In this document: one piece after another, positions 7,334 through 17,600 of the stretch
How the letters are laid out: each line of letters starts with the position of its first letter
Position numbering within the stretch: the stretch's first letter is position 1
Assembly: GCA_964396165.1 (NCBI GenBank)
Contig: CAYNEF010000019.1
Span: 1 to 64,000, forward strand
Length of the DNA stretch: 64,000 nucleotides
Source of the DNA: CALCZU01 sp964396165
GTDB lineage: Bacteria > Bdellovibrionota > FAC87 > UBA2466
Direction of reading: 5' to 3'
The notes under the pieces: model-generated
What the model saw: only the letters and a program-made list of their open reading frames with translations
Database searches by the model: none
What the model was told of the DNA's origin: nothing
Translations under genes and position numbers: made by a program

Positions 7334-9874
7334 TTATCGACGAACGAGGGTAATTTTTCCCATTTTGATGAGATTGGTGATTGCTTGGTTTTCCCCTGTT
7401 TTTTCACCTAGCATGAGCTCAAACTCAACACTAGATGACACAGGCATAAATTCAATCTGCCATGCTTCTTGTTTAGTGACAGGGCCGTTAATCAGTGGGA
7501 ACTTTCTGAACTCTCCCATTGTAACAGCCGCTTCGCCGCTCGTTTTTCTCGCAGAAAAACCAATCCCCTCCGCAGTCTCTAACCACCACGGTTCAATAAT
7601 CAACGTGTAGTGGGCTCTGGACGTGAGATTATCTAACACAATCTTCTGCTTTCTATTTTTCAGATCTGCTTTTGAACCGATCCAACCTAAAACCTGGTCG
7701 GTGGTTTGCATTTTTGTGTCCTGTGAAGCATCGATACGAAGCTCTCCTACTGTATTATTTTTCGTGTTGCCGTTGAGATTCCCCTCATAAAAGGGAACAT
7801 TTGAGGGTGTCACAGGGTAGGTAACATAACCAATCTCTGCCTTTGTTTCAGGCAAATATTGGAAAACACTGTGTAGAGTCACTTCCGGGGTTGCATAAGG
7901 AGATCTTAAATCCTGCCACCCTCCTATTTGGTAAAACTGCTTCCCGTCAAAACCGAATGTTCCAGTATCGTTCAAATACGAATGCTGTCCATATAACGCC
8001 GCAATTTGAAACGGAACAAATCGGTTCTCTTCTGGTATATACGCCGCAGATTCCATCAAACCTTTTTGAGAATTTAACACCCCGGGCGTATAGAAAATTA
8101 GTAGATGCTTGGCAGGAATAACCGCCGGAAAAATTGTTTGTTCGCTATTGATGTCTGCTGCGAAGTAAGAATACAACTGTTTTAACTGATCCATCGGAGC
8201 GGCTTTCCAAGAATTTGTCTTAATCATATAGGTGTATACCTGCGCTTTTTTGATCAATTGAAAATAGTCTGTTGTTTTAAAAGGAACGACTACTATTTTA
8301 TCCATTACAGAAAATAAGCGTGCTGGATGGGAAGACGGCATTGATTTGATGCCCGAGTTATCAAGTGATCTTATTTGAAATGTCTCTGGATTTAATTCAA
8401 TGAACTCACTCTTTGAAGTGAGGTAATAGACTTTTCCATTATTCTCGATGGATTCTTGACGGTCGCTAGTCTTCGCGGAAATTTTATATGTCGTCCATTT
8501 AAAATCTAAAAGACTGAACTTCCCGGAGACATAGCCGTCTCTGTCCAAATAAATGATATTGTCTTTACTCCAGAAAAAATTGCCCGTAAATTTTGTTATC
8601 CCTTTGGGGGGGTTAATGGCAAGCCAAGTGTCATTGGATTCATCGTACATTAGGACGTATGGGACTCCTGCAACCGCCTTTCCACCGTCGACAGCGAAAA
8701 GAACGCGGCGAGAGTAACTGCCTAGGCCTGTAATGACTTTGTTTAAGGTTACGTTTCCGACAGGTGGCGTTTTCATCACAGACCAAGTATTGCTGCTAGT
8801 ATCAAAAACCGCTCCATCAAAAAGAGTGCTTTTCGTCTTTGTGATAGTTCCGCCGAAAACCACTACTTTATCTCTTAAGATCGCCATCAAGGGACGTGCA
8901 CGTCCGGCAAGAGGCGAATCGGGAAGACGGATGCGTACTTTTGTTCTGAAATCCACTACAGTGAAATCGTTTATCGGAGCTGGTGTATCTCCCCCGAATA
9001 AATACAACCTGTCTCCATCGGATACCGCGCCTTGGCGAATTGGTCGATAGGAGGTGTTCGAATGCAGGGGTAGATTGTAACCCACTTTCTGCTTAATCTC
9101 TTGCAAGTCATAGCGGTACATTGCGATGTTGTCTTGACTAACATTCACATTTCTCACAACTTCACAGCTTTGGGACTCTCCGAATATATTTTTGGATTCA
9201 AATTTAAACTTGTATTGAGTACTTTGAAGAGGCGCGAGTAGACCGTTTGGGACCAAAGTGTACTCATTATAACGAATTCGCGTGGATTTATCTTCTGGGG
9301 TACTCGTTACTGAAATGAGATTAACGTTTTTATCACGTAGCCATTCTGCCGCAAAATAGGCGCTGGATTGTGGAATACGGACATTCGTATAAGAATCGAT
9401 ATAGTTCTTAAAAGTGAGGTCCGGGCCCGAGCCAAACGCAATGTATGTGTTGTCACAAACGGCGCTTACAGGTGCGACCTGGTTAATCGCTATCTGAGCA
9501 TATGCTGAGGTTACGTACGGATTCGTTCTAAAATCAGGATCTAACTCCATGGTATTTACGTAAGCATTCAGGGTTCCTCCCTTGTGCTTATCGAGAAAAC
9601 TAGGATCGACTACCAATTCGTTTGTGTAGGTGCTTTTGGTGTGGTCGATCTGGATATTACCCTGCATATCTATCGTATTTCTATCGTAGATGTTCCAAAA
9701 GGCCGGGATATTTTCTTTCACTTGGCCATCAGAGAACGTAGCTCTGATTTTAAAAATATTCTTTCCATTTTGCTTAGTGGGTAAAATCTCAGCTCTCGTC
9801 ACTGTTGGGTAATTTCCCGCCAAAGCGCTCGAACTCGCTAATATAATGAGCAGAAAAAAAAGGTGTGTTTTCAT
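7334..9874 (-). CDS. exported Kelch-like beta-propeller protein, 846 aa
   Basis: The signal peptide is MKTHLFFLLIILASSSALA, cleaved before GNYP. The first 270 residues are beta-rich and unassigned. From about residue 275 there are Kelch-type motifs: LYLFGGDTPAP, VVVFGGTITKTK, a later IGGWQDL, each with following aromatic and Trp positions (NTWSVMKTPP, DTWLAINPP, NSWKAAPMD). This suggests a galactose-oxidase/Kelch propeller in the periplasm or on the cell surface. The start at 9874 has GGAGAG 6 nt upstream; an in-frame ATG at 9937 would add 21 residues before the signal peptide and lacks a ribosome site. It occupies most of the segment between the two tRNA-Tyr copies. Unlike the TIG/Kelch lipoproteins elsewhere in the window it has no lipobox. 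Confidence 0.7.
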   Translation of the reverse strand: MKTHLFFLLIILASSSALAGNYPTVTRAEILPTKQNGKNIFKIRATFSDGQVKENIPAFWNIYDRNTIDMQGNIQIDHTKSTYTNELVVDPSFLDKHKGGTLNAYVNTMELDPDFRTNPYVTSAYAQIAINQVAPVSAVCDNTYIAFGSGPDLTFKNYIDSYTNVRIPQSSAYFAAEWLRDKNVNLISVTSTPEDKSTRIRYNEYTLVPNGLLAPLQSTQYKFKFESKNIFGESQSCEVVRNVNVSQDNIAMYRYDLQEIKQKVGYNLPLHSNTSYRPIRQGAVSDGDRLYLFGGDTPAPINDFTVVDFRTKVRIRLPDSPLAGRARPLMAILRDKVVVFGGTITKTKSTLFDGAVFDTSSNTWSVMKTPPVGNVTLNKVITGLGSYSRRVLFAVDGGKAVAGVPYVLMYDESNDTWLAINPPKGITKFTGNFFWSKDNIIYLDRDGYVSGKFSLLDFKWTTYKISAKTSDRQESIENNGKVYYLTSKSEFIELNPETFQIRSLDNSGIKSMPSSHPARLFSVMDKIVVVPFKTTDYFQLIKKAQVYTYMIKTNSWKAAPMDQLKQLYSYFAADINSEQTIFPAVIPAKHLLIFYTPGVLNSQKGLMESAAYIPEENRFVPFQIAALYGQHSYLNDTGTFGFDGKQFYQIGGWQDLRSPYATPEVTLHSVFQYLPETKAEIGYVTYPVTPSNVPFYEGNLNGNTKNNTVGELRIDASQDTKMQTTDQVLGWIGSKADLKNRKQKIVLDNLTSRAHYTLIIEPWWLETAEGIGFSARKTSGEAAVTMGEFRKFPLINGPVTKQEAWQIEFMPVSSSVEFELMLGEKTGENQAITNLIKMGKITLVRR

Positions 9875-10271
9875 TATTCTCTCCAACAACTGCCTAAACA
9901 GTTTAGTATTAAAATATGAAGCAATTACTTGCTTCACGTAATTTAATATAAAGTAAGGTCCGTAGGATTACCGCTGACAGTTTTGGGGAGATAAAAGAGC
10001 AAGCAAGCTTTTGAATCGTTGCTAGCAATTTCATTCTGCCGCAACATTGGGAATATTTTAATATCTCAATTGTAAACGATTGCTTTAAAAGCCCTGCCCC
10101 CCCATCCATAATTTCAGCGATTATGAAGAAAACTCCATTTTTGTATGAGGCTGCCTCGCTTACGTATAGTAATGACTCTTATTTCTGCGCTGGTATTTGC
10201 TCACAGGCATTTTATGAGTATTTCGGTAATTTAAGTTGGATATTATTCGCAGTAAATTCAACTGCACAAAC
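9875..10271. other. intergenic stretch before the second tRNA-Tyr
   Basis: About 400 bp between the propeller gene and the repeated tRNA block. I see no supported gene. A reading frame starting at 10123 runs straight through the tRNA and is not credible. The stretch ends where similarity to the 3' end of tRNA-Thr begins at 10272. Confidence 0.5.
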
Positions 10272-10372
10272 GCCGGCTCCATATGGATGGGTAGTGAAGC
10301 GGTCAAACACAAGAGACTGTAAATCTCTCGGCTCTGCCTTCGAAGGTTCAAATCCTTCCCCATCCAAATTTA
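10272..10372 (+). repeat. 101-bp direct repeat, copy 2
   Basis: Same sequence as 6479-6579 except for one base in the tRNA T loop. It begins with the last ten bases of tRNA-Thr (GCCGGCTCCA) although no tRNA-Thr body precedes it, so the boundary cuts through that gene. This points to a recombination or insertion event rather than ordinary gene duplication. Confidence 0.92.
10285..10366 (+). tRNA. tRNA-Tyr (anticodon GTA), copy 2
   Basis: Acceptor, anticodon, variable and T stems are all intact. The only change from copy 1 is TTCGAAT to TTCAAAT in the T loop, a purine-for-purine change at a position that tolerates both. It could be functional, but the tRNA-Thr promoter region is not duplicated with it, so expression is uncertain. 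Confidence 0.9.
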
Positions 10373-10393
10373 GAACTCTTAACCTTCTTTAAG

Positions 10394-11842
10394 TTAGTTG
10401 CTGTTAAATATCAGCACTCTTTGATTGCCGTATTCCGAAATGAAAAGCTGAGAGCCATAGTTAGTAATCCCAGCAGGAGAGCCCATTGTCGATGCAGTTG
10501 TTCCCCCAGTATTTGTTGTAAAGGCAGCTTGACCTAGCACCACATCTGCCGCAACTCCATTTGTAGTGGGAAACGAATTCCAAATAAGGGCACGGTTATT
10601 TCCATAATCGGCCACAAAAATCTGCGTGCCGTTACTTGAAACATTTGCAAAGCCACCTGTGCTTAAGGTGCTTGCGGTAGTCCCTGAGCTATTCCCCACA
10701 AAGGTTGCCTGGCCAAGAACATGATCAGCCGCCTGTTTATTTGCTGTCGGAAAAGTATCCCAAATAAGGATCCGATTATTATTCGAATCCATCACAAGCA
10801 ATTTTGTACCATCTGTCCACATATCATTAGGAGAGGAGAGAGACGAAGCGCTAATACCACCCGAATTCGCATTACAGGTCGTAAGGTCTGATTGGCCTAA
10901 AACCAAGTCTGGCGATGTGGTTGATGTAGGAATACTATTCCAAATAAGCACGCGGTGATTATTTTGATCAGCCACTAGAAGTTTTCCAGCACCGATAAAC
11001 ACGGAAGCGGGTGTACTCATTCTTCTTTCCGCGCAATCGGCTGCTGACGATGTAAAATCAGCTTGCCCCAATACGACGCTAGCAGCTGCGCCATTTGTTG
11101 TGGGTATAGGAGAGAATAGGATAATGCGATTGTTGCCCGTGTCTGCCATTGCGAAAACTCCATTTCCGGCAGCGGCTCCATAGGGATAAAATATTTGCGA
11201 TGTTGAAGTGCCTGTTGAACTGGAAGTAAGATTTGTCTGTCCAACGACAAGATTTGCAGAGGCGCCATTTACTGTAGGGATAGAATTGTAGATTAAAATG
11301 CGTGAATTGCCGTAGTCTGGAAGAAACAATTGTCCCAGATAGACAGAAGGATTCCCCCAAGGAGTAGTAAGCGTCGACGCGGTTGTATTTGCAGAAAAGC
11401 TCGTAAAATCTGTTTGGCCAACGACAATCGAGGCACTTTGTCCCGTAGTAAGATTGAGAAAAGGAGGTGCTGAAGACACTTGTGTGGATAGGTCCCCTTC
11501 GATTTCATCAATGATTGTACTGACTGCACAATAATAAGTAGTTCCGCCTCTAAGACCAGTTACGGTATAGGGAGAAGTCACGTTAGTGTACTTTGTACCG
11601 TTTTTATCCACGGGGTTAGTCGCGCTGCAGTAGATATTATAACTATCGGCGTTAACTACCGCATCCCATGAGAGGATAATGGCAGCAGTCGCTTTTGCTG
11701 AAGTAGCTACTACGTTAGCTCGAGCAGCGGGTGTGGAGGAAGCCTCAGTGGGTGGTGCTGGTGCATAATGTTTACTACACGAAGCAACAAGATACAGAAG
11801 CACAAAAAGCTTAATGAACCTTGTGAGATTTAAGTTACTCAT
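10394..11842 (-). CDS. lipoprotein with FN3 domain and NHL-like propeller repeats
   Basis: A 482-aa protein. Lipobox LVASC puts the lipidated Cys at residue 22. A fibronectin type III domain spans about residues 50-125 (ILSWDAVVNADSYNIYC ... TVTGLRGGTTYYCAVS). The rest consists of five or six repeats of about 58 residues, each with a V-L-G-Q-x-x-F/L segment, a D-x-x-N-x-R-x-L-I-W/F-x-S segment and PTxNxxAAD. These are NHL-like blades, so a six-bladed propeller is likely. The likely role is binding at the surface or in the periplasm; the ligand is unknown. Start at 11842 is preceded by GAGG 9 nt upstream. Confidence 0.78.
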   Translation of the reverse strand: MSNLNLTRFIKLFVLLYLVASCSKHYAPAPPTEASSTPAARANVVATSAKATAAIILSWDAVVNADSYNIYCSATNPVDKNGTKYTNVTSPYTVTGLRGGTTYYCAVSTIIDEIEGDLSTQVSSAPPFLNLTTGQSASIVVGQTDFTSFSANTTASTLTTPWGNPSVYLGQLFLPDYGNSRILIYNSIPTVNGASANLVVGQTNLTSSSTGTSTSQIFYPYGAAAGNGVFAMADTGNNRIILFSPIPTTNGAAASVVLGQADFTSSAADCAERRMSTPASVFIGAGKLLVADQNNHRVLIWNSIPTSTTSPDLVLGQSDLTTCNANSGGISASSLSSPNDMWTDGTKLLVMDSNNNRILIWDTFPTANKQAADHVLGQATFVGNSSGTTASTLSTGGFANVSSNGTQIFVADYGNNRALIWNSFPTTNGVAADVVLGQAAFTTNTGGTTASTMGSPAGITNYGSQLFISEYGNQRVLIFNSN

Positions 11843-12102
11843 ATGTATGGCCTCAGTAGGAAAGTCCCCTTAATAACTCTTTTCGTATTAATTTTACATT
11901 TTCTTAAAGGTAAAGAGTTATAAATGTTAGTTTATGTAGCGGGACTCTAGGCATACCGTTTGTATTGCTTAATCTTCGTTATTTTTATGAAAAACCAAAG
12001 GCTCGGCAATTTCATAATTCAGTATTTCCGTATTCTATCTGTATTCAGGTAAGGTAAAAAAATACCAGTTTTAAAATATTCGCCCGCGCAAAAACAAGGC
12101 GA

Positions 12103-13392
12103 ATGAACTTGAATAATTTAATATATGTAACAGCAATCCTGTCCTATAGTGTTCTTCTTAGCGCATCAGACGCAAAGAAAATCGCATTACTGAAACAGTC
12201 CGTATTTAGAACTTCTACTTCCCTTTCCTCGGAGATAGAGAAAAAATCTTATGGCACCTCATTTGTAGTAAACAAAAACGGACTACTTGCTACAAATTAT
12301 CATGTAGTTTCTGACGTTTTACTTTCTCCAGAAAAAAATAAACTTTTTATTGAGTACAATGATGAAAAAATAGAAGCTGCAGTGGTCGCAATTGATATCA
12401 CAAATGATCTTGCGCTTATCCACGTAGATAAAACGTTCGAATTACCTCTAAAACTTGAGACTACATTACCAAGTCAAGGGTCAAAGATATATGCACTCGG
12501 CTACCCTAGAGATATGGGATTCTCCATTTCGGAAGGTTTGAGTAATCAAATCGAAACAACATTCCCCTATCAACTTTTTTATCTAAGTATTCCTCTCAAC
12601 TCTGGGATGAGTGGAGGCCCCGTCGTAAATGAAGAGGGTAATGTAGTAGCTGTGAACGACTGCACTATGCCAAATGCGGAAAACATCGGATTTTCCATAC
12701 CGGCGCTGCAACTAGAAAACCTAATTCAATCGACCAAAGAGCCTTATAAAGTTTTCACACAAAATGATTTAAACTCAATTATTTCAAGACAACTCACTAA
12801 CACGCAAGACTTGATCACTTTACGGACGAAACCAGCAGTTAAGCAACGATTGAAATTGGGAAACAAATCCATTTTGCAACTCTCTCCTGATTTAGATTGT
12901 TGGTCCGCACAGGATTCCGATGGTGATAGCACTTACGTTCTCCATGGCAAATATTGCTGGTTTAAGGGAAGAACCTATTTAACTGAAGGTATTTATCCCG
13001 GAAGTTTTGAAGTTTCGTATGAATTAATTATGAATTCTACAAACAATTCTTATCAGTTCACAAAGTTGCTGAATAGCCGGTACAATCATTCCGACTATAT
13101 CAAACCTAATCCATTCATCTCTCTCTTCAGTGCGCAAAAACCTTCTTTGCTTTCGCAACCAATCTGCACAGCTGATAAGATTCTGAACTCGAAAAAAACA
13201 CCCTTTATAGTGAATATTTGTATGAGGGGGTACATTACCCTTGAAAATCTTTATGACATTGATTTTAAAGCTGTTAGCCATCGAAATGACAAAGACGCTC
13301 TCATCGTTCGTTCTTCATTGAGGGGATTTACCAAACAAAACGGGTGGAAAATTATCAAGCAACTTCTTGAGACAACGGAGGAATCACAATGA
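12103..13392 (+). CDS. exported trypsin-like serine protease (S1C/HtrA-like fold, no PDZ)
   Basis: A 429-aa protein with a signal peptide (about residues 1-21, ending LLSAS). The catalytic triad is visible: His67 in TNYHVV, Asp102 in NDLALIHV, Ser170 in NSGMSGGPVV. This arrangement matches the HtrA/Do-type trypsin fold, but no PDZ domain follows. Instead a 200-residue C-terminal region with several cysteines (DLDCW, KYCWF, PICTA, NICMR) is present and unassigned. AAGG lies 6 nt before the ATG. The downstream membrane-protein gene overlaps it by ATGA, so the two are translationally coupled; the protease may act with, or on, that protein. Confidence 0.82.
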   Translation: MNLNNLIYVTAILSYSVLLSASDAKKIALLKQSVFRTSTSLSSEIEKKSYGTSFVVNKNGLLATNYHVVSDVLLSPEKNKLFIEYNDEKIEAAVVAIDITNDLALIHVDKTFELPLKLETTLPSQGSKIYALGYPRDMGFSISEGLSNQIETTFPYQLFYLSIPLNSGMSGGPVVNEEGNVVAVNDCTMPNAENIGFSIPALQLENLIQSTKEPYKVFTQNDLNSIISRQLTNTQDLITLRTKPAVKQRLKLGNKSILQLSPDLDCWSAQDSDGDSTYVLHGKYCWFKGRTYLTEGIYPGSFEVSYELIMNSTNNSYQFTKLLNSRYNHSDYIKPNPFISLFSAQKPSLLSQPICTADKILNSKKTPFIVNICMRGYITLENLYDIDFKAVSHRNDKDALIVRSSLRGFTKQNGWKIIKQLLETTEESQ

Positions 13393-14093
13393 AAATACAA
13401 CAAAGTACAAAAATGAAATTATTCAAAGTAATTTTTGGCATTCTGCTCGGAAGCTTCCTCATCACAAAAATAATATTACCACCCGCTGCTAATACACTCA
13501 TTTATTGGATGGTTACTCTATTTGTAGTTTATATACCATGCGTTTTGTTTTTTTCGCTATACAACTCCTTTGTTTCAAAAGCCGAAAACAAAAAATACAA
13601 ATGGCTAGCTTCAATAGAGATTTCCAACTGGTTAATTTTATGTATTACCGTTGTCGTTGTTCTCACGGACATTATATTTTATAACACCGGATATTTTGAG
13701 CTCGGCTGCAAATACCGCACTTACATTGCAATCTTAGTTGTAGGTCCCTTTCCTTTTTACTTCTATCTCCGCTTTATCAGTGAAAGATTATCCAAAGCAC
13801 ATGCGCTCACTTTAACTGTAGTCAGCACGACTCTCACCTTTCTTTTTATGTATCTCCCCATTTTTCTCTCTGAAGATAGAACTGATTACTTCTTTGAAGC
13901 GCCTGTTTCGATACGCCTGACTGACAGCTGGGTAGGCAACATAGCGACACTGGAAAATAAATTTAACGATACAATTGTGTCATTAGAAATTCAAAAAAAG
14001 AAAGACCTGACCAAGCTTCGAATTACAAAATCTATAGAAAAACAGCTTTACGAAAAAGTAGGAAATCAACAATCGCATGAAAGCAATCTATGA
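13389..14093 (+). CDS. polytopic membrane protein, unknown function, 234 aa
   Basis: Five hydrophobic segments can be seen: about residues 11-30, 35-60, 72-95, 105-127 and 135-158. A soluble C-terminal tail of about 70 residues (from SEDRTDYFFEAPVS) follows. No domain is recognised. The start overlaps the stop of the protease gene (ATGA at 13389-13392), so coexpression is very likely, and a membrane anchor, substrate or regulator of the protease is a reasonable guess but only a guess. Confidence 0.6.
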   Translation: MKIQQSTKMKLFKVIFGILLGSFLITKIILPPAANTLIYWMVTLFVVYIPCVLFFSLYNSFVSKAENKKYKWLASIEISNWLILCITVVVVLTDIIFYNTGYFELGCKYRTYIAILVVGPFPFYFYLRFISERLSKAHALTLTVVSTTLTFLFMYLPIFLSEDRTDYFFEAPVSIRLTDSWVGNIATLENKFNDTIVSLEIQKKKDLTKLRITKSIEKQLYEKVGNQQSHESNL

Positions 14094-14155
14094 AAGTAAA
14101 GTTAGAACAACTTTTGCGATAAAAAGCGATAATTGCTGAGTTGATGCAGTTAAAT

Positions 14156-14488
14156 TTATTTGTGTGTGCACTCGGCGACAGCAAATGCGGGATCGACAAA
14201 CAAGTTGAGATAGAATTGGGATTGTTCTTCTGGCCCTTGGGTCACGGCTGTTGCTACGTCCTTATTCAGTTGAAGGGCTAGATGATCCTTTTCTTCTATC
14301 AGAGTCGAGCGCACTTTTAGAGTAAACCCCTTGCTTTTCAAATCCATTCCAAATTTGGCGGTATCAAAGGTTTTAGTGATGGTCTCAAATTTTTCCATCA
14401 AATCGTTACGCGCTTGGAGTTTGCATTCAAACGTTGCAGCCGTTGCGTTTAGAGAAAAACAGATAGTCAAAACAAAAAGATTTTTCAT
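14156..14488 (-). CDS. small exported protein, 110 aa
   Basis: Signal peptide MKNLFVLTICFSLNATA, then a mature chain ATFECKLQARNDLMEKFET with a cysteine near each end (FECKL, AECTHK), likely forming one disulfide. No family recognised. The start at 14488 is chosen because AGGGAG lies 5 nt upstream; longer in-frame starts lack this and would precede the signal peptide. Confidence 0.6.
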   Translation of the reverse strand: MKNLFVLTICFSLNATAATFECKLQARNDLMEKFETITKTFDTAKFGMDLKSKGFTLKVRSTLIEEKDHLALQLNKDVATAVTQGPEEQSQFYLNLFVDPAFAVAECTHK

Positions 14489-14699
14489 GTATGCTCCCTG
14501 GTTAAAAACAAATAGTAACACGCCCTCCTTCACTTGGTACATCATGAGCCTGTAAAAGGCATTTTTCCCGTTGTAAGAAACAACCCCCGAAACAACCTAG
14601 GCAATCATGCAATTTTCCCCTTAAAAAATAACTACTTATATAAGCACGCGAGGTCTCCTTCTTGCATAATATGTAGGCTGCAACAGAGGGACTGCATAA

Positions 14700-17600
14700 A
14701 TGCCGATCAAAAGGCGTACATTTTTAGTACTACTATTCACTTTGTATACACCCTTGTATGCAGCCACAAACACGCGCCCACTAACTCGCGAGCAAGCAAA
14801 AACCAAGTCTCAAAAAAATTGCTTTAGTATTTTAGCTGGAGTTTCTGATAGCCGACACTTACCACTTGCGCCTTCTTTGAATGGACAGCCGGATTCAATA
14901 GTCGAAAATCACACATTGAGAGCGGACGAATGGATCGTGGAAAATTTTCTCGTAAAGCAAAAACAGGTCGTACAAGGAGATGGCACTTTGCCTACCAGTC
15001 TTTTGCGAGATGGAAATTTCCTGGAGTTGAGTTACCAGGTTCCAATGAATACACATGGAACAGTCGCGTCTAAAGCCTCCTCCCGCGAACAAAATGAAAA
15101 GATCAATCAAGAAGCGCTAAAAGCCCTCGATGAAAGCCGAAGTGCTGTCGCAACGATGGCTGTAGAGCTAGAAAAAACTCGCCGTGACTTTCCCCAGTCC
15201 GTAATTGAAGGACTAAAAGAAGCAGCCCCTCGACACTGGGATGCCACCATTTTCGAGTTTAGAGACAAGACGACGAACGAAATGGTGGGCAGCATGCGCA
15301 TTGATTCCTCGGGGCCCGATCGCAGATTGCTTGCATACCCTGAAATTCTAAAAAACTTTATGACAGGCAAGTACAAGGGCCGGTGGATATCAAAAAAGGT
15401 CGATCCTTCGCACACTAAACTACTCATTTTGGAAGAAATCTTAAGCAAGGAACTCGGAAAACCAGTCGAAGTAGAAAGACCCGTTTTTTTATTGGATACG
15501 CCAGTCGTACTTCCAGATGGAAAATTCCTTACCGAAATAGTCGGCGAGGCAAAAGAAATTGGTGCCCTCTCCGTAAGAAAAGATGTGAATGCTAAAGTTT
15601 TTAATCTACTCACCCAACAAATGCTGATCTCATTGTTCAATCCGAATTACTCAAAAGAATATAACGAGCAGGGTCAGGTTTTTTACGCGTGGGGGGAAAA
15701 GGCAGGGATTCGGCTGTGGAGTAATGGTATGGGATTCGAGCAATTGAATCCCGAAAAGCCATTCAACCTCAGCGGACAAGACTGGTGGATTATGAGGCAC
15801 ACGCCACAAACCATGGCGAAGTGGATAGATGGGATTGCAAGAAAACCAACGACCTCGAAAGAAGAAGAAGATCGCTTACGTTATATTTTAGAAGGAGTGA
15901 GAGGGACTGATTTAACTGATGAATATCGACAAATTTGGCATATGTATTATATACAAGGCAAAACACAAACTGAAATCGCTAAAGCCCTTAAGACTAGCTT
16001 TTCGAAAGTTTTTTCATCGTTAAAATCAAGCAATGCAAAGCTAGATATAAAAGTAGCGTTTCCCTATTATGATCAAGATAAATTCGTCGCAGGAGCGCAA
16101 CAAGAATTATTCGAAGAGTCAGTGAACTTTGGTATCCGACGACTTACAGACGACTTCGGCACAAAAAAATTGATTCTTAAACTTGCTGAACGACTTCCTG
16201 ACTCTGTAGAAAAAACGGCGCTGATTGAGGAACTAAATGCAGAAACATGGGGTTGGACTGAGTACGCAGGCCAAAGTGCCAAACAGGGAGTCTACGAATC
16301 AAGTCAAGCCATCTACTTTGGCTTGTATCGAATCGCAAGAATTCTTAAAAATAGTCCTCACGGTGCAAAACTAGATCTTTCGAAGCTACATGAGGCGGAA
16401 GAATTTCAAAAATTCTTATCCGTACTGGATCCAAGCCGTTTGCCCTTGCTTCGAAATTCTGAGCAGAAAAAGACTTTCATCAATCGCGAAACAGGTGTAT
16501 TTCCGCTGATTCAACACTTAAGTCGAGCTTTAGACATCAAAGGTATTTATCGTAATGAGCAGATCAAAGCCTTAATGTTAAAAATGCTTCAATCTCCCCG
16601 ATTAGCAGAATCCGCAGAGAAAGAAACTCTCATCAAAAAAATAGAAAGTTGGGAATGGACTGGTAATCTTTACATGCCGGATCATGAAAATCATGATTTC
16701 ACTTCAAATCGTTCGAACGCGCATAGAGAGAATTTCCAAAAACTTTATCAAGCACTTTATGGAATAGCATCACTTGCAAAAGTCTCGTCTAAAACAAACG
16801 ACATTAATCCGGAAAACATATGGCAGCCTAAAGAAATACAAAAAGTAATTGAATTTCTCCACCCAGAACTGCCTAAAATAGAGTATGAGCGATCAATAAC
16901 AAGAACCGAAACAACTTCCACTAAAACAAATAAGCCTTCCGAGCCATCTCAAAACATTGACGGTCCCCAAGTGCTGGCCTCCTTGGCTCGTACTGTAGGA
17001 AATTCTTTTAGCGGTGACTTTGCGATGCGAGACTTTGTTTATAAACTAGCGGAGCAACTCCCCGATGGAAAAAACAAAGAAAAAGTACAGGCTGCGTTAA
17101 AAAAGTATAAGTGGAATGCTAACGATGGTCAGAAGTTCTTTTACTCGTCGCCAGACGCCCGCAAAATGCTATTCGATGCGGCTCACCTGATTGCATCAGC
17201 ATTGAAACAATCAGGAAAAGCTCCGCAACTTGACTTAGAAAACCTCAATACTGCGTCTGAGATGGAGAAATTTACAGATCTTCTCATATTAGGAACGAAT
17301 ATCGCCCCACTCACAGAAGTAAATAAAGCCACATTCGAAGATCGTGAAAATGGCAGCCTCGCTGAATTGCCGTCGATAGCCAAGTCACTTGGAATTCCTA
17401 GATATAATAATTTTGGCATTCAAAACGTGATGATGGAACTTTTGAAACGGAGTCAAACAAGTTCAGAATTCCGCGAAAAAATTATCAAAGCCATTTCTGA
17501 CGCTAATATCTGGGGTTGGAAACAAAATGATGCAATAGGTGCAAATGATGGCGTCCAAACAGCAGTCTCTAGGGCTTATCGCGCTCTCATTGCCACTGCT

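Noticed and set aside
6479..10372. A prophage or integrative element between the tRNA repeats
   Set aside because: No integrase, recombinase or phage gene is present; only the repeat structure supports mobility, so it is reported as a finding rather than as a mobile element.
10123..10392. Reading frame starting MKKTPFLYEAASLTYSNDSY
   Set aside because: It runs straight through the second tRNA-Tyr and has no ribosome site; the tRNA is the real feature.
15107..15640. 177-codon minus-strand frame
   Set aside because: Lies entirely inside the coding sequence of the 1545-aa protein on the opposite strand, with no ribosome site.
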